A stretch of DNA of 64,000 nucleotides, taken from the NCBI GenBank assembly GCA_021792555.1, contig JAJYUL010000006.1, positions 1 through 64,000 on the forward strand, written 5' to 3'. The number at the start of each line of letters is the position of its first letter. Position 1 is the stretch's first letter. This document shows, one piece after another, positions 51,091 to 62,422 of this stretch. This stretch comes from Pseudomonadota bacterium (GTDB taxonomy: Bacteria; Pseudomonadota; Gammaproteobacteria; Steroidobacterales; Steroidobacteraceae). The position numbers and the translations under genes were made by a program. The notes below the pieces were generated by a model. The model saw nothing but the letters and a program-made list of their open reading frames with translations. It ran no database searches and was not told the DNA's origin.

Positions 51091-52008
51091 TCAGCCGCCG
51101 CCGAGCGCCGGCGCCTCGATGTAGGAAATCGGCGCCTCGTCGTACGACTCGAAGGCGACCTCTTCCCACGCCGTGCGGTCCGCGAGCAGCGCCCGCAGCA
51201 GCTTGTTGTTGAGCGCGTGGCCGGACTTGTAGCCGCTGAACTCGCCGATCAGGCCGTGTCCGAGCAGATACAGATCGCCGATCGCATCGAGAATCTTGTG
51301 CTTGACGAACTCGTCCTCGTAGCGCAGGCCGTCTTCATTCAACACGCGGAAATCATCGAGCACGATCGCGTTGTCGAGATTGCCGCCGAGGGCGAGGTTG
51401 TGCTCGCGCAGCGTCTCGAGGTCGCGCAGAAAGCCGAAGGTGCGCGCGCGGCTGACTTCCTTCAGGAAGGAGGTCGTGGAGAAGTCCATCGAGGCCCGCT
51501 GCGCGCGCCGCTTGAACAGCGGATGATTGAATTCGATCTCGAAGTTGACCTTGAAGCCGTCGAACGGGCTGAACTCCGCCCATTTGTCCCCGTCGGTCAC
51601 CCGCAGCCGCTTGGTGATGCGGATGAAGCGCTTCGCCTCGCACAGCTCCTCGATGCCCGCGGACTGCAGCAGGAACACGAACGGGCCCGCGCTGCCGTCC
51701 ATGATCGGCACCTCGGGCGCCGACAGCTCCACCACCGCATTGTCGATGCCGAGCCCGGCGAACGCCGACAGCAGGTGCTCGACGGTCGACACGCGCGCCG
51801 CGCCCTTGCACAGCGTCGTGCCGAGCATGGTGTCGCCCACGTTCTCGGCGTGGGCGCGCACTTCAGCCGGGGCCGGCAGATCGGTGCGCCGAAAGACGAT
51901 ACCGGAATTGGCCGGCCCCGGACGCAGGGTCATCAGCACCTTCTTGCCGGTGTGCAGACCCACGCCGGTAGCGCGAATCGAATTCTTCAGCGTCCGTTGT
52001 CCAAGCAT
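51091..52008 (-). CDS. lpxC: UDP-3-O-acyl-N-acetylglucosamine deacetylase LpxC
   Basis: 305 residues. Zinc ligands and catalytic residues are in [17 protein letters not shown] (His), [18 protein letters not shown] (His, Asp) and [13 protein letters not shown] (His). First committed step of lipid A synthesis, so an outer membrane with LPS is present. ATG 52008 ([11 protein letters not shown]) is the family start. It follows ftsZ as in E. coli. Confidence 0.97.
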   Translation of the reverse strand: MLGQRTLKNSIRATGVGLHTGKKVLMTLRPGPANSGIVFRRTDLPAPAEVRAHAENVGDTMLGTTLCKGAARVSTVEHLLSAFAGLGIDNAVVELSAPEVPIMDGSAGPFVFLLQSAGIEELCEAKRFIRITKRLRVTDGDKWAEFSPFDGFKVNFEIEFNHPLFKRRAQRASMDFSTTSFLKEVSRARTFGFLRDLETLREHNLALGGNLDNAIVLDDFRVLNEDGLRYEDEFVKHKILDAIGDLYLLGHGLIGEFSGYKSGHALNNKLLRALLADRTAWEEVAFESYDEAPISYIEAPALGGG

Positions 52009-52132
52009 GAGTCTTTTTCTGTGGTTCGCGCAGATCCGGTCCACCCAAAGAGGGGCCGTCCCGGGCGGGTAATGGCGCGCTACCGTACCATAGCCGCACC
52101 ATTTACTCCATGTCGCGCAACGGCGCCAGCGA

Positions 52133-52170
52133 CCCATCCCCCGGGGCGCCATCAGACCCCGGGGGATGGG
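52133..52170. terminator. Strong GC hairpin between ftsZ and lpxC
   Basis: CCCATCCCCCGGGG pairs perfectly over 14 bases with CCCCGGGGGATGGG across a 10-base loop, 13 bases past the ftsZ stop. There is no T-run on the minus strand, so it may pause, attenuate or protect the ftsZ message rather than end it. Confidence 0.55.
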
Positions 52171-52182
52171 CTTTGCCGCGGC

Positions 52183-53385
52183 TCAGTCGGCCTGGCGGCG
52201 CAGGAACGCCGGGATGTCGAGCAGGTCATCCGACGGGATGTCCTGCCGCAGCCCGTCGCCCACCGCGCGCTGGCGCTGCACGGTCGGCCGGTCGAGCTTG
52301 GCGTAGTCGCTGCTCGAGGGCGCGTTGCGCCGCACCACCCGCATCGGCGGCTCGGCGCGCGTCTCGCGCGGCGCAACCGCCTCGCGCAGGCCGGCCCCGA
52401 TCGTCGGCCGGGCGCCCGCGGCGGCGGCCGGCCGGCCAAGCCCGGTGGCGACCACGGTCACGCGCACCTGGTTGGTGAGCTCCGGGTCGATCACCGTGCC
52501 GACCACCACCGTGGCGTCCTCGGAGGCGAACTCCTTGACGATCTGGCCGACCTCCTGGAATTCCCCGATGGACAGGTCCATGCCCGCGGTGACGTTGACC
52601 AGGATGCCGTGCGCGCCGGCGAGGTTGATGTCCTCGAGCAGCGGGGAGGACACCGCCGCCTCGGCCGCTGAGCGGGCGCGCCCCTCGCCGCTCGCCGTGC
52701 CGGTGCCCATCATGGCCATGCCGGTCTCCGACATCACGGTGCGCACGTCGGCGAAGTCGACGTTGATCAGGCCCGGACGGGTGATCAGCTCGGCGATGCC
52801 CTGCACGGCGCCCTGCAGCACCTGATTGGCCGACTTGAACGCATCGAGGAGCGTGGTCTGCGCCCCGAGCACGGTGAGCAGCTTCTGGTTGGGAATGGTG
52901 ATGAGCGAGTCGCAGTACTTGCCGAGCTCGGCGATGCCGTGATCGGCGACGTGCGAGCGCTTGCCGCCTTCCATCTCGAACGGCCGCGTGACCACCGCGA
53001 CGGTGAGGATGCCGAGCTCCTTGGCGACCTGGGCCACCACCGGCGCGCCGCCCGTGCCGGTGCCGCCGCCCATACCCGCGGTGATGAACAGCATGTCGCA
53101 GCCCTTGATGAGCTCGACGATGCGGTCGCGGTCCTCCATGGCGGCCTGGCGGCCGACCTCCGGATCGGCGCCGGCGCCGAGGCCCTTGGTGATGTTGCTG
53201 CCGATCTGCAGCGCGGTCTTGACCTTCGCGTGCTTCAACGCCTGGGCATCGGTGTTGACGCACATGAACTCCACGCCTTCGATCCCGGTCGTCAGCATGT
53301 GGGCGACGGCGTTGCCGCCTCCACCGCCGACGCCGATGACCTTGATCACGGCGCTCTGGTTGTAGGCATCCATTAATTCAAACAT
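52183..53385 (-). CDS. ftsZ: Cell division GTPase FtsZ
   Basis: 400 residues. Tubulin signature GMGGGTGTGGAPV, nucleotide loop GVGGGGGNAVAHM, T7 loop NVDFADVRTVM, then a variable linker and the conserved C-terminal peptide LLDIPAFLRRQ that binds FtsA and ZapD. Forms the division ring. ATG 53385, 45 bases after ftsA. Confidence 0.98.
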   Translation of the reverse strand: MFELMDAYNQSAVIKVIGVGGGGGNAVAHMLTTGIEGVEFMCVNTDAQALKHAKVKTALQIGSNITKGLGAGADPEVGRQAAMEDRDRIVELIKGCDMLFITAGMGGGTGTGGAPVVAQVAKELGILTVAVVTRPFEMEGGKRSHVADHGIAELGKYCDSLITIPNQKLLTVLGAQTTLLDAFKSANQVLQGAVQGIAELITRPGLINVDFADVRTVMSETGMAMMGTGTASGEGRARSAAEAAVSSPLLEDINLAGAHGILVNVTAGMDLSIGEFQEVGQIVKEFASEDATVVVGTVIDPELTNQVRVTVVATGLGRPAAAAGARPTIGAGLREAVAPRETRAEPPMRVVRRNAPSSSDYAKLDRPTVQRQRAVGDGLRQDIPSDDLLDIPAFLRRQAD

Positions 53386-53430
53386 TGCGCGCTCCTCGAT
53401 GATGGCTAAGTTGGATGAAACGAGTCACGA

Positions 53431-54666
53431 TCAGAAATTCCCCTGGAACCACGCCCGCATGCGATCGAGCGAGCTCTTGGCATTGCTGCCGAGCGATCGC
53501 CCGCGGCGCGCGGGCAGAATGTTGTCGCGGGCGTAGTGCAGCAGGCCGACGCCAGTGGCGAACACCGGGTTGCGCACCACGTCGGTGAGCCCCTGCACCT
53601 GCTGCGGCAGGCCGAGCCGCACCGGCACGTGGAAGACCTCCTCGGCGAGCTCGATGGCCCCCTCCATGCGCGCGCTGCCGCCGGTGAGCACCACGCCCGC
53701 GACGATGATTTCCTCGAAGCCGCTCCTGCGCAGCTCCTCGCGCACCAGGCCGAACAGCTCCTCGTAGCGCGGCTCGACGATCTCGGCGAGCGTCTGGCGG
53801 GCGAGCCGCCGCGCCGGCCGCTCCCCGACGCTCGGCACCTCGATGCTCTCGTCGGGATTGGCGAGCTGCGAGAGCGCGCACGCGTAGCGGATCTTGATGT
53901 CCTCGGCGTGCTGCGTCGGGGTGCGCATGGAGACCGCGATGTCGTTGGTCACCTGGTCGCCGGCAATGGGGATGACCGCGGTGTGCCGGATCGCCCCCTG
54001 GGCGAACACGGCGATGTCGGTGGTGCCGCCGCCGATGTCCACCATGCACACGCCGAGCTCCTTCTCGTCGTCGGTGAGCACCGCGAAGCTCGAGGCCAGC
54101 TGCTCGAGCACCACGTCCTCGACCTCGAGGCCGCAGCGCTTGATGCACTTCTCGATGTTCTGCGCCGCGCTGTCGGCGCCGGTGACGATGTGCACCTTCG
54201 CTTCGAGCCGCACGCCGGACATGCCGATCGGATCGCGGATGCCCTCCTGACCGTCGACCACGAACTCCTGCGGCAGCACGTGCAGGATCTTCTGGTCGGC
54301 CGGTATGGCGAGCGCGCGCGCCGCGTCGATCACGTGCTCGACGTCCCCGTGCGTGACCTCGCGGTCGCGGATGGCTACGACGCCGTGGGAGTTGAGGCTG
54401 CGCACGTGGCTGCCGGCGATGCCGGCGAACACCGAGTGGATCTCGCAGCCGGCCATCAGCTCGGCCTCCTCCACCGCGCGCTGGATCGACTGCACGGTCG
54501 ATTCGATGTTGACCACCACGCCTTTCTTCAGGCCGCGCGAGGGCTGCGTGCCGATGCCCAGCACCTCGATGGCTCCGTCCGCGCCGACCTCCCCCACCAG
54601 GGCTAGGACCTTGGACGTGCCGATGTCGAGACCGACGATGAGGTCCCGTTCGGATCGCTTACGCAT
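53431..54666 (-). CDS. ftsA: Cell division protein FtsA
   Basis: 411 residues, actin-like ATPase: VGLDIGTSKVLALVGEV (phosphate 1), MVDIGGGTTDIAVF (phosphate 2), VVLTGGSARMEG (adenosine), and a C-terminal amphipathic helix (LDRMRAWFQGNF) for membrane binding. Anchors FtsZ. ATG 54666 overlaps the ftsQ stop by 8 bases; the open frame upstream is not conserved. Confidence 0.97.
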   Translation of the reverse strand: MRKRSERDLIVGLDIGTSKVLALVGEVGADGAIEVLGIGTQPSRGLKKGVVVNIESTVQSIQRAVEEAELMAGCEIHSVFAGIAGSHVRSLNSHGVVAIRDREVTHGDVEHVIDAARALAIPADQKILHVLPQEFVVDGQEGIRDPIGMSGVRLEAKVHIVTGADSAAQNIEKCIKRCGLEVEDVVLEQLASSFAVLTDDEKELGVCMVDIGGGTTDIAVFAQGAIRHTAVIPIAGDQVTNDIAVSMRTPTQHAEDIKIRYACALSQLANPDESIEVPSVGERPARRLARQTLAEIVEPRYEELFGLVREELRRSGFEEIIVAGVVLTGGSARMEGAIELAEEVFHVPVRLGLPQQVQGLTDVVRNPVFATGVGLLHYARDNILPARRGRSLGSNAKSSLDRMRAWFQGNF

Positions 54667-55444
54667 CGCGGCCTCCTGCGCCGGTGAGCCCCGCGGGCGC
54701 GAGGCCCCGCGGCGCGCCCGTGCGCCAACCAATTGCAAAACCGTTCATGTAACGCATATCGATGTAGGAAATGTCCCCGGCGCGGCGCTTGACGATCGCG
54801 AGCGCCACATTGACGAATTTCTCGAACCGCGCGGCGAGCTGTGATCGTCCGAGCCTGACGGTGATCCCGTCGTTGAGCGTGAACTGCCAGGTGCCGCGCG
54901 CATCGAGCGTGAGCGAGGCGATCGAGAAGCCCTCCGGCTCGAGCTGCCCGCTCATGCGCAGGTAGCGGCGCGTCACCTGCCGCGAAGTGCCGTGCGGCCC
55001 CGAGAGGCTCGGCAGTCCCGGCGGGACGCTGGCCGGGCCCCTGAGGAACACCTGCCCGGCGCGATTGACCAGCCCGTGCCCGTTCCAGCCGGCGAGGGCG
55101 ACCTGCTCGTGCACGCGCACGGCGAGCTCGTCGGGCCAGACCCGGCTGACGCTCGAGCGCGCCACCCAGGGCAGCGCATCCACGGCCGCGCGCACCCGCG
55201 CGAGGCTCACCGTCAGAATCCCCGAGCCTTCGGCCTCGGCGGCCACCGCCCGCTCGACGGCGGGCGGCGTCACGTGCTCGAAGCTTCCGCTCACGCGTAC
55301 GTCGCGGATGGGGCGGTTGAGCGCCCACAGCGCGAGCCACAGCACCGCGACGGCGCCGGCTGCCGCGAGCAGCCGGCGCAGCAGCCCGGGTCGGCGCGCT
55401 GCGCCCTGTGCGGCTGGACGTCGTCTGGTGCGGCGTTTGAACAT
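54659..55444 (-). CDS. ftsQ: Cell division protein FtsQ
   Basis: 261 residues. A very basic N-terminus (MFKRRTRRRPAAQGAARR), one helix (LLAAAGAVAVLWLALWAL), a POTRA domain (IRDVRVSGSFEHVTPPAVER), then the FtsQ beta domain (ALPWVARSSVSRVWPDELAVRV region). Bitopic inner-membrane divisome protein. ATG at 55444, 2 bases after the ddlB stop. Confidence 0.94.
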   Translation of the reverse strand: MFKRRTRRRPAAQGAARRPGLLRRLLAAAGAVAVLWLALWALNRPIRDVRVSGSFEHVTPPAVERAVAAEAEGSGILTVSLARVRAAVDALPWVARSSVSRVWPDELAVRVHEQVALAGWNGHGLVNRAGQVFLRGPASVPPGLPSLSGPHGTSRQVTRRYLRMSGQLEPEGFSIASLTLDARGTWQFTLNDGITVRLGRSQLAARFEKFVNVALAIVKRRAGDISYIDMRYMNGFAIGWRTGAPRGLAPAGLTGAGGRDA

Positions 55445-55446
55445 GG

Positions 55447-56436
55447 TCAGCTCACCCCGCCCCGGCCGGTCTCGGCCGCCCGCCGCACGAAGCTCGTCTC
55501 GAGGACCCGCCAGACGAGCTCATCGAAATCGATGCCGGCGGCGCGCGCGGCCATCGGGACCAGCGAGTGCCCGGTCATGCCCGGCACGGTGTTGACCTCG
55601 AGCAGCAGCGGCCGGCCGGCCGCATCCATCATGAAGTCCGCCCGGCCCCAGCCCTCTGCGCCCACGGCCTCGAACGCGGCCCGCGCGAGGCTGCCGAGGT
55701 GGCGTTCGGCCGGATCCGACAGGCCCGAGGGGCACAGGTAGCGCGTGTCGTCGCGGTTGTATTTCGCCTCGTAGTCGTAGAAGGCCCGCGGCGTCTCGAT
55801 GCGGATCGAGGGCAGCGCCACGCCCTGCAGCAGCGCCACGGTGTACTCGCCGCCGCTGATCCACGTCTCGGCGAACACGCTGCGCTCGAGGGCGCGCGCG
55901 GCCGCGTAGGCGGCCGGCAGGTCCGCGGCGCGCTCCACTTTGCTCATGCCGACGCTCGAGCCCTGCGTGGCGGGCTTGACGATGAGCGGCAGGCCGAGCC
56001 GCTCGAGCGCGAGCTCGAAGTCCTGCGGGCCGGCGAGCTCGAGCGAGGCCGGCGTCGGCACGCCGATCGCATGGGCGAGGCGCTTGGTGCGCAGCTTGTC
56101 CATGCCGATCGCCGAACCCATGACGCCGCTGCCGGTGTACGGCACCCCTAGATACTCGAGCGCGCCCTGCAGCGTGCCATCCTCGCCGCCCGGGCCATGC
56201 AGGGCGATCCACACGCGATCGAAGCGCCCGTGGAGGAGCTCGACCAGCGGGCGCTCGCGCGGATCGAACGCCTCGGCCGCCACGCCCCGCCGCTTGAGCG
56301 CTTCGAGCACCGCGGCGCCCGAGAGCAGCGAAACCTCCCGCTCGCTCGAGTCGCCGCCGGCGAGCACCGCGACGCGGCCGAACTCCCCGCTCGCGCTCGC
56401 GCGATGCATCCAGGCCGGATCGTGCTGCAGCCGCAT
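55447..56436 (-). CDS. ddlB: D-alanine--D-alanine ligase
   Basis: 329 residues. ATP-grasp ligase with [43 protein letters not shown] and [13 protein letters not shown]. Makes the D-Ala-D-Ala dipeptide for peptidoglycan. The ATG at 56436 is part of TGATG shared with the murB stop. The frame upstream lies on murB and is a shadow. About 18 residues precede the usual start of the domain. Confidence 0.96.
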   Translation of the reverse strand: MRLQHDPAWMHRASASGEFGRVAVLAGGDSSEREVSLLSGAAVLEALKRRGVAAEAFDPRERPLVELLHGRFDRVWIALHGPGGEDGTLQGALEYLGVPYTGSGVMGSAIGMDKLRTKRLAHAIGVPTPASLELAGPQDFELALERLGLPLIVKPATQGSSVGMSKVERAADLPAAYAAARALERSVFAETWISGGEYTVALLQGVALPSIRIETPRAFYDYEAKYNRDDTRYLCPSGLSDPAERHLGSLARAAFEAVGAEGWGRADFMMDAAGRPLLLEVNTVPGMTGHSLVPMAARAAGIDFDELVWRVLETSFVRRAAETGRGGVS

Positions 56437-57332
56437 CAGCGCGCCTCTCCCACGATGCGCACCTCGGTCGTGAGGGTGACGCCGTGCTGGCGCGCGACCG
56501 TCTCCTGCACCTTGCGGATCAGCGACTCGATGTCCCCGGCGCTCGCAGCGCCGTTGTTGAGGATGAAGTTGGCGTGTTTTTCCGACACCGAGGCTCCGCC
56601 GACGGCGAGCCCCTTCAGGCCGCTCGCCTCGATCAGGCGCGCGGCGTGATCGCCGGGCGGGTTGGTGAACACCGAGCCGCAGCTCCACGCGCCGATCGGC
56701 TGCGTCGCACGGCGCCGCTCGAGCAGCTCGCGCACCTCGTTGGCGTGCGCGGCCGGACGCTTCTCGAAGCGCAGCGTCGCCCCGAGGAACCATTCCCCGG
56801 CCGCGGGCGGCTCGACGTGCCGATAGCCCACGCGGTACTCGTCGGCCGTGCGCTTGTGCTCGCGGCCGCGCCGGTCGATCGTGTCGAGCTCGAGCACGTG
56901 CTGCCAGGTCTCCCCGCCGAACGCGCCGGCGTTCATGGCGAGCGCTCCGCCGAGGGTGCCCGGGATGCCGGCGAAGAACTCCGCGGGGCCGAGCCCCCAG
57001 CGGATGCACTGGCGCGCGATGCGCGCGCAGGCGACGCCGCTCTCGCCGTACACCGTCGTCTCGCTGATGCGCTCGAGGCGCTCGAACGCACCGTGCGTGC
57101 ACACCACGACTCCCCTCAGGCCGCCGTCGCGCACCAGCAGGTTGCTGCCGAGGCCCACCCAGAACACCGGCACCTCGGGCGGCAGATTGCGCAGGAAGGC
57201 GGCGAGGTCCGCGCGGTTCTCGGGGCTGAAGAAGATGTCCGCCGGGCCGCCGACGTGCCAGGAGGTATGCCGGCTCATCGGCTCATCGCGGCGGATGCGG
57301 GACAGGAACTGCGGGGCGAGCGCGAGTGTCAT
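56436..57332 (-). CDS. murB: UDP-N-acetylmuramate dehydrogenase MurB
   Basis: 298 residues. FAD site [12 protein letters not shown] and [33 protein letters not shown], catalytic Ser in [10 protein letters not shown] and Glu in the final TTEVRIVGE. The length fits the short (type II) form without the YQ loop. Reduces the enolpyruvyl group in peptidoglycan synthesis. Start 57332 overlaps the murC stop by 4 bases. Confidence 0.96.
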   Translation of the reverse strand: MTLALAPQFLSRIRRDEPMSRHTSWHVGGPADIFFSPENRADLAAFLRNLPPEVPVFWVGLGSNLLVRDGGLRGVVVCTHGAFERLERISETTVYGESGVACARIARQCIRWGLGPAEFFAGIPGTLGGALAMNAGAFGGETWQHVLELDTIDRRGREHKRTADEYRVGYRHVEPPAAGEWFLGATLRFEKRPAAHANEVRELLERRRATQPIGAWSCGSVFTNPPGDHAARLIEASGLKGLAVGGASVSEKHANFILNNGAASAGDIESLIRKVQETVARQHGVTLTTEVRIVGEAR

Positions 57333-58795
57333 GCGCCCCTCCGCGGCGGCAGCAGTGCCGCAAGCCGCGCCGGCAGTCCGTGCGCGACCGCACTGATGTT
57401 GCCCGCGCCCATGGTGACGATCAGGTCGCTGTCGCGGATCACGTCGCGCAGCGACTCGGCCAGTTCTTCCACTCGCTCGACGAACAGCGGCTCGACCTGC
57501 CCGCGGCTGCGCACCGCGCGGCAGATGGCGCGCCCGTCGGCGCCGGCGATGGGCGCCTCGCCGGCCGCGTACACCTCCGTGACCAGCAGCACATCGACGC
57601 CCGCGAGCACCTTGCCGAAGTCATCGATGAGGTCGTGCGTGCGGCTGTAGCGGTGCGGCTGAAAGGCGAGCACGATGCGCCGGCCGGGGTAGCCCTGGCG
57701 CAGCGCCTCGAGGGTGGCGGCCACTTCGGTCGGATGATGACCGTAGTCATCGACGACCGTGACCCGGCCGACCGCGGTGTCGAAATCGGCCACGTGCTGC
57801 AGCCGCCGGTCGATGCCCTGGAACTGCGCGAGCGCCCGGCCGATGGCCGCATCGGCGATGCCGAGGTCCGTGGCCACGGCGATCGCCGCCAGCGCGTTCA
57901 ACACGTTGTGCGTGCCGGGCAGGTTGACGGCGACCTCGAGCGGTCCGCCCGCCGGGCGCGTCACGGTAAAGCGTGTCCTGAGCCCCTCGCGGCGCACGTT
58001 GCTGCCGCGCACGTCCGCATCGGCGCTGAGGCCGTAGGTGAGCACGTGGCGCCCGACGCGCGGCAGGATGGCCCGCACGTTCTCGCAATCGAGGCACAGC
58101 ACCGCCAGGCCGTAGAACGGCAGGTTGTGCAGAAAGTCGACGAAGCTCTGCGCCAGGCGCGCGAAATCCCCGCCGTGGGTGGCGAGGTGATCGTTGTCGA
58201 TGTTGGTCACCACCGCCACGAGCGGCTGCAGGTGCATGAACGAGGCATCGCTCTCGTCCGCCTCGGCGACGAGATAGCGGCCCGAGCCCAGCCGGGCGTG
58301 GCTGCCGGCGCTCTTCAGGCGCCCGCCGATCACGAAGGTCGGATCCTCCCCGCCCTCGGCGAGGATGCTGGCGATGAGACTGGTGGTGGTCGTCTTGCCG
58401 TGGGTGCCGGCGACCGCGATGGCGTAGCGGAAACGCATCAGCTCCCCGAGCATCTCGGCGCGCGAGACCACCGGAATGCGCAGCTCCTGCGCGGCGGCCA
58501 CTTCCGGATTGTCCTTGGCAATGGCGCTCGACACGACCAGCACGTCGGCGCCGGCGATGTTGGTCGCGGCGTGCCCGAGGAGGATCTTCGCCCCGAGCGC
58601 GGCCAGCCGCTCGGTCACCGCGCCGCCGCGCAGGTCCGAGCCCTGCACGCGGTAGCCGAGGTTCAGCAGCACCTCCGCGATGCCGCTCATGCCGCTGCCG
58701 CCGATCCCGACGAAATGGATGGTGTCGATGCGGCGCATGCGGCCGATGCCCTGCAGTCCGCGCCGCTCGCCGGTCACGTCCGTCGGCCCGCTCAT
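57329..58795 (-). CDS. murC: UDP-N-acetylmuramate--L-alanine ligase MurC
   Basis: 488 residues. [19 protein letters not shown] (UDP domain), P-loop [23 protein letters not shown] and the C-terminal [14 protein letters not shown]. First amino-acid ligase of the stem peptide. ATG 58795 forms ATGA with the murG stop; an in-frame ATG 19 codons later is also possible. Confidence 0.97.
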   Translation of the reverse strand: MSGPTDVTGERRGLQGIGRMRRIDTIHFVGIGGSGMSGIAEVLLNLGYRVQGSDLRGGAVTERLAALGAKILLGHAATNIAGADVLVVSSAIAKDNPEVAAAQELRIPVVSRAEMLGELMRFRYAIAVAGTHGKTTTTSLIASILAEGGEDPTFVIGGRLKSAGSHARLGSGRYLVAEADESDASFMHLQPLVAVVTNIDNDHLATHGGDFARLAQSFVDFLHNLPFYGLAVLCLDCENVRAILPRVGRHVLTYGLSADADVRGSNVRREGLRTRFTVTRPAGGPLEVAVNLPGTHNVLNALAAIAVATDLGIADAAIGRALAQFQGIDRRLQHVADFDTAVGRVTVVDDYGHHPTEVAATLEALRQGYPGRRIVLAFQPHRYSRTHDLIDDFGKVLAGVDVLLVTEVYAAGEAPIAGADGRAICRAVRSRGQVEPLFVERVEELAESLRDVIRDSDLIVTMGAGNISAVAHGLPARLAALLPPRRGA

Positions 58796-59877
58796 GCGGC
58801 CCTCCCGAGGTACTTCAGGCAGCTCTCGGCGAGCCGCTCGGTGGCATCCGGCCGGGCAAGCTCGCGGGCGCGCTCGCCCATCTCGAGGAGCCGGCCGCGC
58901 TCGGCGCACAGGCGCTCGAGCTCGGCGGCGAGCCGCTCGGCCGTGAGCTCGCGCTCGGGCATCAGCACCGCGGCGCCCTGGCGAACCAGCAGGCGCGCGT
59001 TGTGCGTCTGGTGATCGTCGACCGCGGCGGGAAACGGCACCAGCACCGCACCGAGGCCGGCGGCGGCCAACTCCGAGACCGTGAGCGCTCCGGCGCGGCA
59101 GATGACGAGGTCCGCCCAGGCGTACGCCTCGGCCATGTCGGTGATGAACGGCTGCACGTCCGCCTTGATGCCGGCCTCGACATAGCTCTGCCGGCACGCC
59201 GCGAGCCAGCGCTCGCCCGCCTGGTGGCGCACCTCGAGCCGGCAGGTGGCCGCCGCCCGCGCCAGCGCGAACGGCACCACCGTATTGAGCCGCACGGCGC
59301 CCTGGCTGCCGCCGATGACGAGCACGCGCACCGGCGCGGTGCGGCCCGCCAGGCGCTCGCGCGGCGGGGCGAGCGAGGCGATCTCGCGCCGCACGGGATT
59401 GCCGATGGCCCGGGCGCGCACCCCCGGACCGAAGCTGCCCGGGAAGGCCTCGAACACCTCGCGCGCGAGCGGCGCCAACGCCCGGTTGGTGAATCCCGCG
59501 ATCGCGTTCTGCTCGTGGATGATGAGCGGCCGGCGCGTGAGCCAGGCAGCCACCCCGCCCGGACCGGTGACGAAGCCCCCGAGCCCCACCACCACGCGCG
59601 GACGGCGGCGGCGCATCACGCCGAGCGCCTGCCACAGCGCCACGGCGAGCCGCCAGGGCGCGGCGAGCCGGGTCTTCCAGCCTTTGCCGCGCAGTCCGCC
59701 CACCGAGAGCCACTCGATGTCGATGCCCTCGGCCGGCACCAGCCGCGCTTCGATGCCGCGCCGCGTGCCGAGCCAGACGACCTCCACCGAGTGCGCCCGC
59801 AGGCTGCGGGCGAGCGCGAGCGCCGGGAAGACGTGCCCGCCGGTGCCGCCCGCCATGATGAGAATGGGCCCCTTCAC
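58792..59877 (-). CDS. murG: N-acetylglucosaminyltransferase MurG
   Basis: 361 residues, GT-B fold, makes lipid II from lipid I on the cytoplasmic face. [46 protein letters not shown] and [14 protein letters not shown] are the family blocks. The start is GTG at 59877, which overlaps the ftsW stop (GTGA). Confidence 0.96.
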   Translation of the reverse strand: MKGPILIMAGGTGGHVFPALALARSLRAHSVEVVWLGTRRGIEARLVPAEGIDIEWLSVGGLRGKGWKTRLAAPWRLAVALWQALGVMRRRRPRVVVGLGGFVTGPGGVAAWLTRRPLIIHEQNAIAGFTNRALAPLAREVFEAFPGSFGPGVRARAIGNPVRREIASLAPPRERLAGRTAPVRVLVIGGSQGAVRLNTVVPFALARAAATCRLEVRHQAGERWLAACRQSYVEAGIKADVQPFITDMAEAYAWADLVICRAGALTVSELAAAGLGAVLVPFPAAVDDHQTHNARLLVRQGAAVLMPERELTAERLAAELERLCAERGRLLEMGERARELARPDATERLAESCLKYLGRAA

Positions 59878-61070
59878 TGCCCGTCCTCCGCGCGCAGCCG
59901 CGCCGCACCGCGGCTCTCGATCAGCGCCTCGTGATAGATCCGCAGCAGCAGCCCCACCCACACCAGCGTCATGATCATGCTTGAGCGTCCGTAGCTCATC
60001 ATCGGCAGCGTCAGTCCCTTGGTCGGCAGGATGCCCATGTTCACGCCGATGTTGATGAAGGTCTGCATCCCGAGCCACAGCCCGAAACCGGCGGCGAGCA
60101 GCCGGTGGAAGGTGAGGCCGGCGCGCGCGGCGAGCTCGGCGATCTGAAATGAGCGCCAGACGAGCGCGACGAACAGGCCGATCGTCAGCAGCACCCCGGC
60201 GAGGCCGAGCTCCTCGGCGAGCACCGCGAAGAGAAAGTCGGTGTGCGCCTCGGGCAGATAGAACAGCTTCTGCACGCTGTTGCCGAGACCGACGCCGAAC
60301 CACTTGCCGCGCCCGATCGCGATCAGCGACTGGGTGAGCTGAAAGCCCGCGCCGTAGGCCGAAGCCCACGGATCGATGAAGTTGGTGATGCGCCTGAGGC
60401 GGTACGCCGAGGTCACCGCGAGCAGCGCAAAGGCGATGACCGCCACCACCGTGAGCAGCACCACGTCGCGCAGGCGCGCGCCGGCGAGAAACAGGATGCC
60501 GAAGCCGGTGGCGAACAGCACCGCCGCGGAGCCGAAATCCGGCTCCCCGAGCAGCAGCGCCGCGATGAGCGCGAGCAGCAGCAGCGGCTTGAGCAGCCCG
60601 CCGAAGCTCTCCTGGAGCTCATCCTGGCGGCGCGTCGCGTAACTGGCGATGTAGACCATCACCAGCACGCTCGCGAGCTCGGAGACCTGGAAGCTCAGGC
60701 CCGCCAGGTGCAGCCAGCGCCGCCCGCCGTTGACGCGCACGCCGAGGCCGGGCACGAGCACCGCGAGCAGCAGCACGATCGCCCCGATCATCAGCCAGGG
60801 CGAGAGCCGCTCGAGCCGCTCGCATTTGAAGGAGAACACGAACACCCCGCCGGCCACCCCGAGCGCCACCGCGATCAGCTGCCGCTCGAGAAAGTAAAAC
60901 GGCTGGCCGGTGTAGTGGCCGGCGATCGAGATCGACGCCGAGGTCATCATGATCAGCCCGAACAGCACGATCGCGAGCACGAGCGCCAGGGTCACGGTGT
61001 CGATGTAAATGACCCGCCCGCGCCCGCTCGAGCGGGCGAACGACATCGGTGTGCGCTCGGCGGCGCTCAT
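59874..61070 (-). CDS. ftsW: Lipid II polymerase FtsW (SEDS)
   Basis: 398 residues, about ten helices. SEDS-family glycosyltransferase of the septum: [28 protein letters not shown] (conserved catalytic Asp) and [19 protein letters not shown]. The late motif reads SYGRSS where E. coli FtsW has SYGGSS. ATG 61070 forms ATGA with the murD stop. Confidence 0.95.
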   Translation of the reverse strand: MSAAERTPMSFARSSGRGRVIYIDTVTLALVLAIVLFGLIMMTSASISIAGHYTGQPFYFLERQLIAVALGVAGGVFVFSFKCERLERLSPWLMIGAIVLLLAVLVPGLGVRVNGGRRWLHLAGLSFQVSELASVLVMVYIASYATRRQDELQESFGGLLKPLLLLALIAALLLGEPDFGSAAVLFATGFGILFLAGARLRDVVLLTVVAVIAFALLAVTSAYRLRRITNFIDPWASAYGAGFQLTQSLIAIGRGKWFGVGLGNSVQKLFYLPEAHTDFLFAVLAEELGLAGVLLTIGLFVALVWRSFQIAELAARAGLTFHRLLAAGFGLWLGMQTFINIGVNMGILPTKGLTLPMMSYGRSSMIMTLVWVGLLLRIYHEALIESRGAARLRAEDGQ

Positions 61071-62422
61071 GCCGTCAGCTCCCGCACGGCCTCGGCGAAC
61101 GTCTCGCCGCGGTGCGCATAGTCGCGGAACATGTCGAGGCTGGCGCACGCCGGCGAGAGCAGCACCGTGTCGCCCGCATGCGCCGCGCGGGCCGCGGCGC
61201 GCACCGCCGCGCCCATCGAAGCGCAGATCTCGAGCGCGCACACGCCTTCGAGCGCGCGCTCAAGCAGCGGCGCGTCCCGCCCGATCAGCACCACGTGACG
61301 CGCCTTGCCGCGCAGCGCCGCCGCGAGCGGCGCAAAGTCCTGCCCCTTGCCCTCGCCGCCGGCGATCAGCACCAGCGGCCCGTCCATGCCGCTCACCGCC
61401 GCGAGCGTCGCCCCGACGTTGGTGCCCTTCGAGTCGTTGATGTAGACGACGCCGGCGAGCTCGGCAACCCACTGCGTGCGGTGCGGCAGTCCCGGGAAGT
61501 CGCGCAGCTCCGCGAGCATGTCAGCGAGCGGCAGCGCAAGCGCCTCCCCGAGGGCGAGCGCCGCCAGCGCGTTGGCGGCGTTGTGCAGTCCGCGCAGCCG
61601 CATGGAGGCCACCGGCAGGAGCGGCTCGCCGCGGCGCGCCAGCCAGCGGCCGCCGCGCTCGAGCAGCGTATAGACCGCGCCACCCGCGCCGCTCACCGAG
61701 AACCCGAGCGTGCGCTGACCGGCGCGCGTCATCCGCGCCACCAGCGGGTCGTCGAGGTTGACCACCGCCGTGTCGCAGCGCTCGAAGATGCGCGCCTTGG
61801 AGAGCGCGTACTCCTCGACGGACGGATAGCGGTCGAGGTGATCAGCGGTCACGTTGAGCACCGTGGCCGCCTTCAGATCGATCGACTGGGTGGTGTCGAG
61901 CTGGAAGCTCGACAGCTCGAGCACGTACAGCTCGGTGGGCCGCACTGCGCGCTCGGCCGCCGCCAGGAGCTCGAGGGCCGGCTCGCCGAGGTTGCCGCCG
62001 ACGCGCACCTCGATGCCGGCGCGCGCGGCCATGCGCCCGAGCAGGCTCGTCACGGTGCTCTTGCCGTTCGTGCCCGTGATGCCCACCACCGGCGCGCTCA
62101 CCGCTCGCGCGAACAGCTCGATGTCGCCGAAGATCTCGATCCCGCGGCGGCGCGCCTCGAGGAAGAACGGCAGATTGAGCGGCAGGCCCGGCGAGGCCAC
62201 CACGCACACCGCCTCATCGAGCAGCGCCGGATCGAGCCCGCCGGCGCGCACCTCGATGCCCGGATCGAGGGCACGGAGCTGCTTAAGCTGCGGCGGATCG
62301 GCGCGCGTGTCGGTGACCGCGATCCGCCAGCCGTGCTCGCGCAGATACCGCGCGCACGAGAGCCCCGTGCGTCCGAGCCCGGCGATGACGGCGGTGGCGG
62401 GTTTGTGGCTGGCGGGGCTCAT
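61067..62422 (-). CDS. murD: UDP-N-acetylmuramoylalanine--D-glutamate ligase MurD
   Basis: 451 residues. [18 protein letters not shown]-loop [28 protein letters not shown] and the C-terminal [16 protein letters not shown]. Adds D-Glu to the stem peptide. Its start overlaps the mraY stop by 4 bases. Confidence 0.97.
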   Translation of the reverse strand: MSPASHKPATAVIAGLGRTGLSCARYLREHGWRIAVTDTRADPPQLKQLRALDPGIEVRAGGLDPALLDEAVCVVASPGLPLNLPFFLEARRRGIEIFGDIELFARAVSAPVVGITGTNGKSTVTSLLGRMAARAGIEVRVGGNLGEPALELLAAAERAVRPTELYVLELSSFQLDTTQSIDLKAATVLNVTADHLDRYPSVEEYALSKARIFERCDTAVVNLDDPLVARMTRAGQRTLGFSVSGAGGAVYTLLERGGRWLARRGEPLLPVASMRLRGLHNAANALAALALGEALALPLADMLAELRDFPGLPHRTQWVAELAGVVYINDSKGTNVGATLAAVSGMDGPLVLIAGGEGKGQDFAPLAAALRGKARHVVLIGRDAPLLERALEGVCALEICASMGAAVRAAARAAHAGDTVLLSPACASLDMFRDYAHRGETFAEAVRELTA

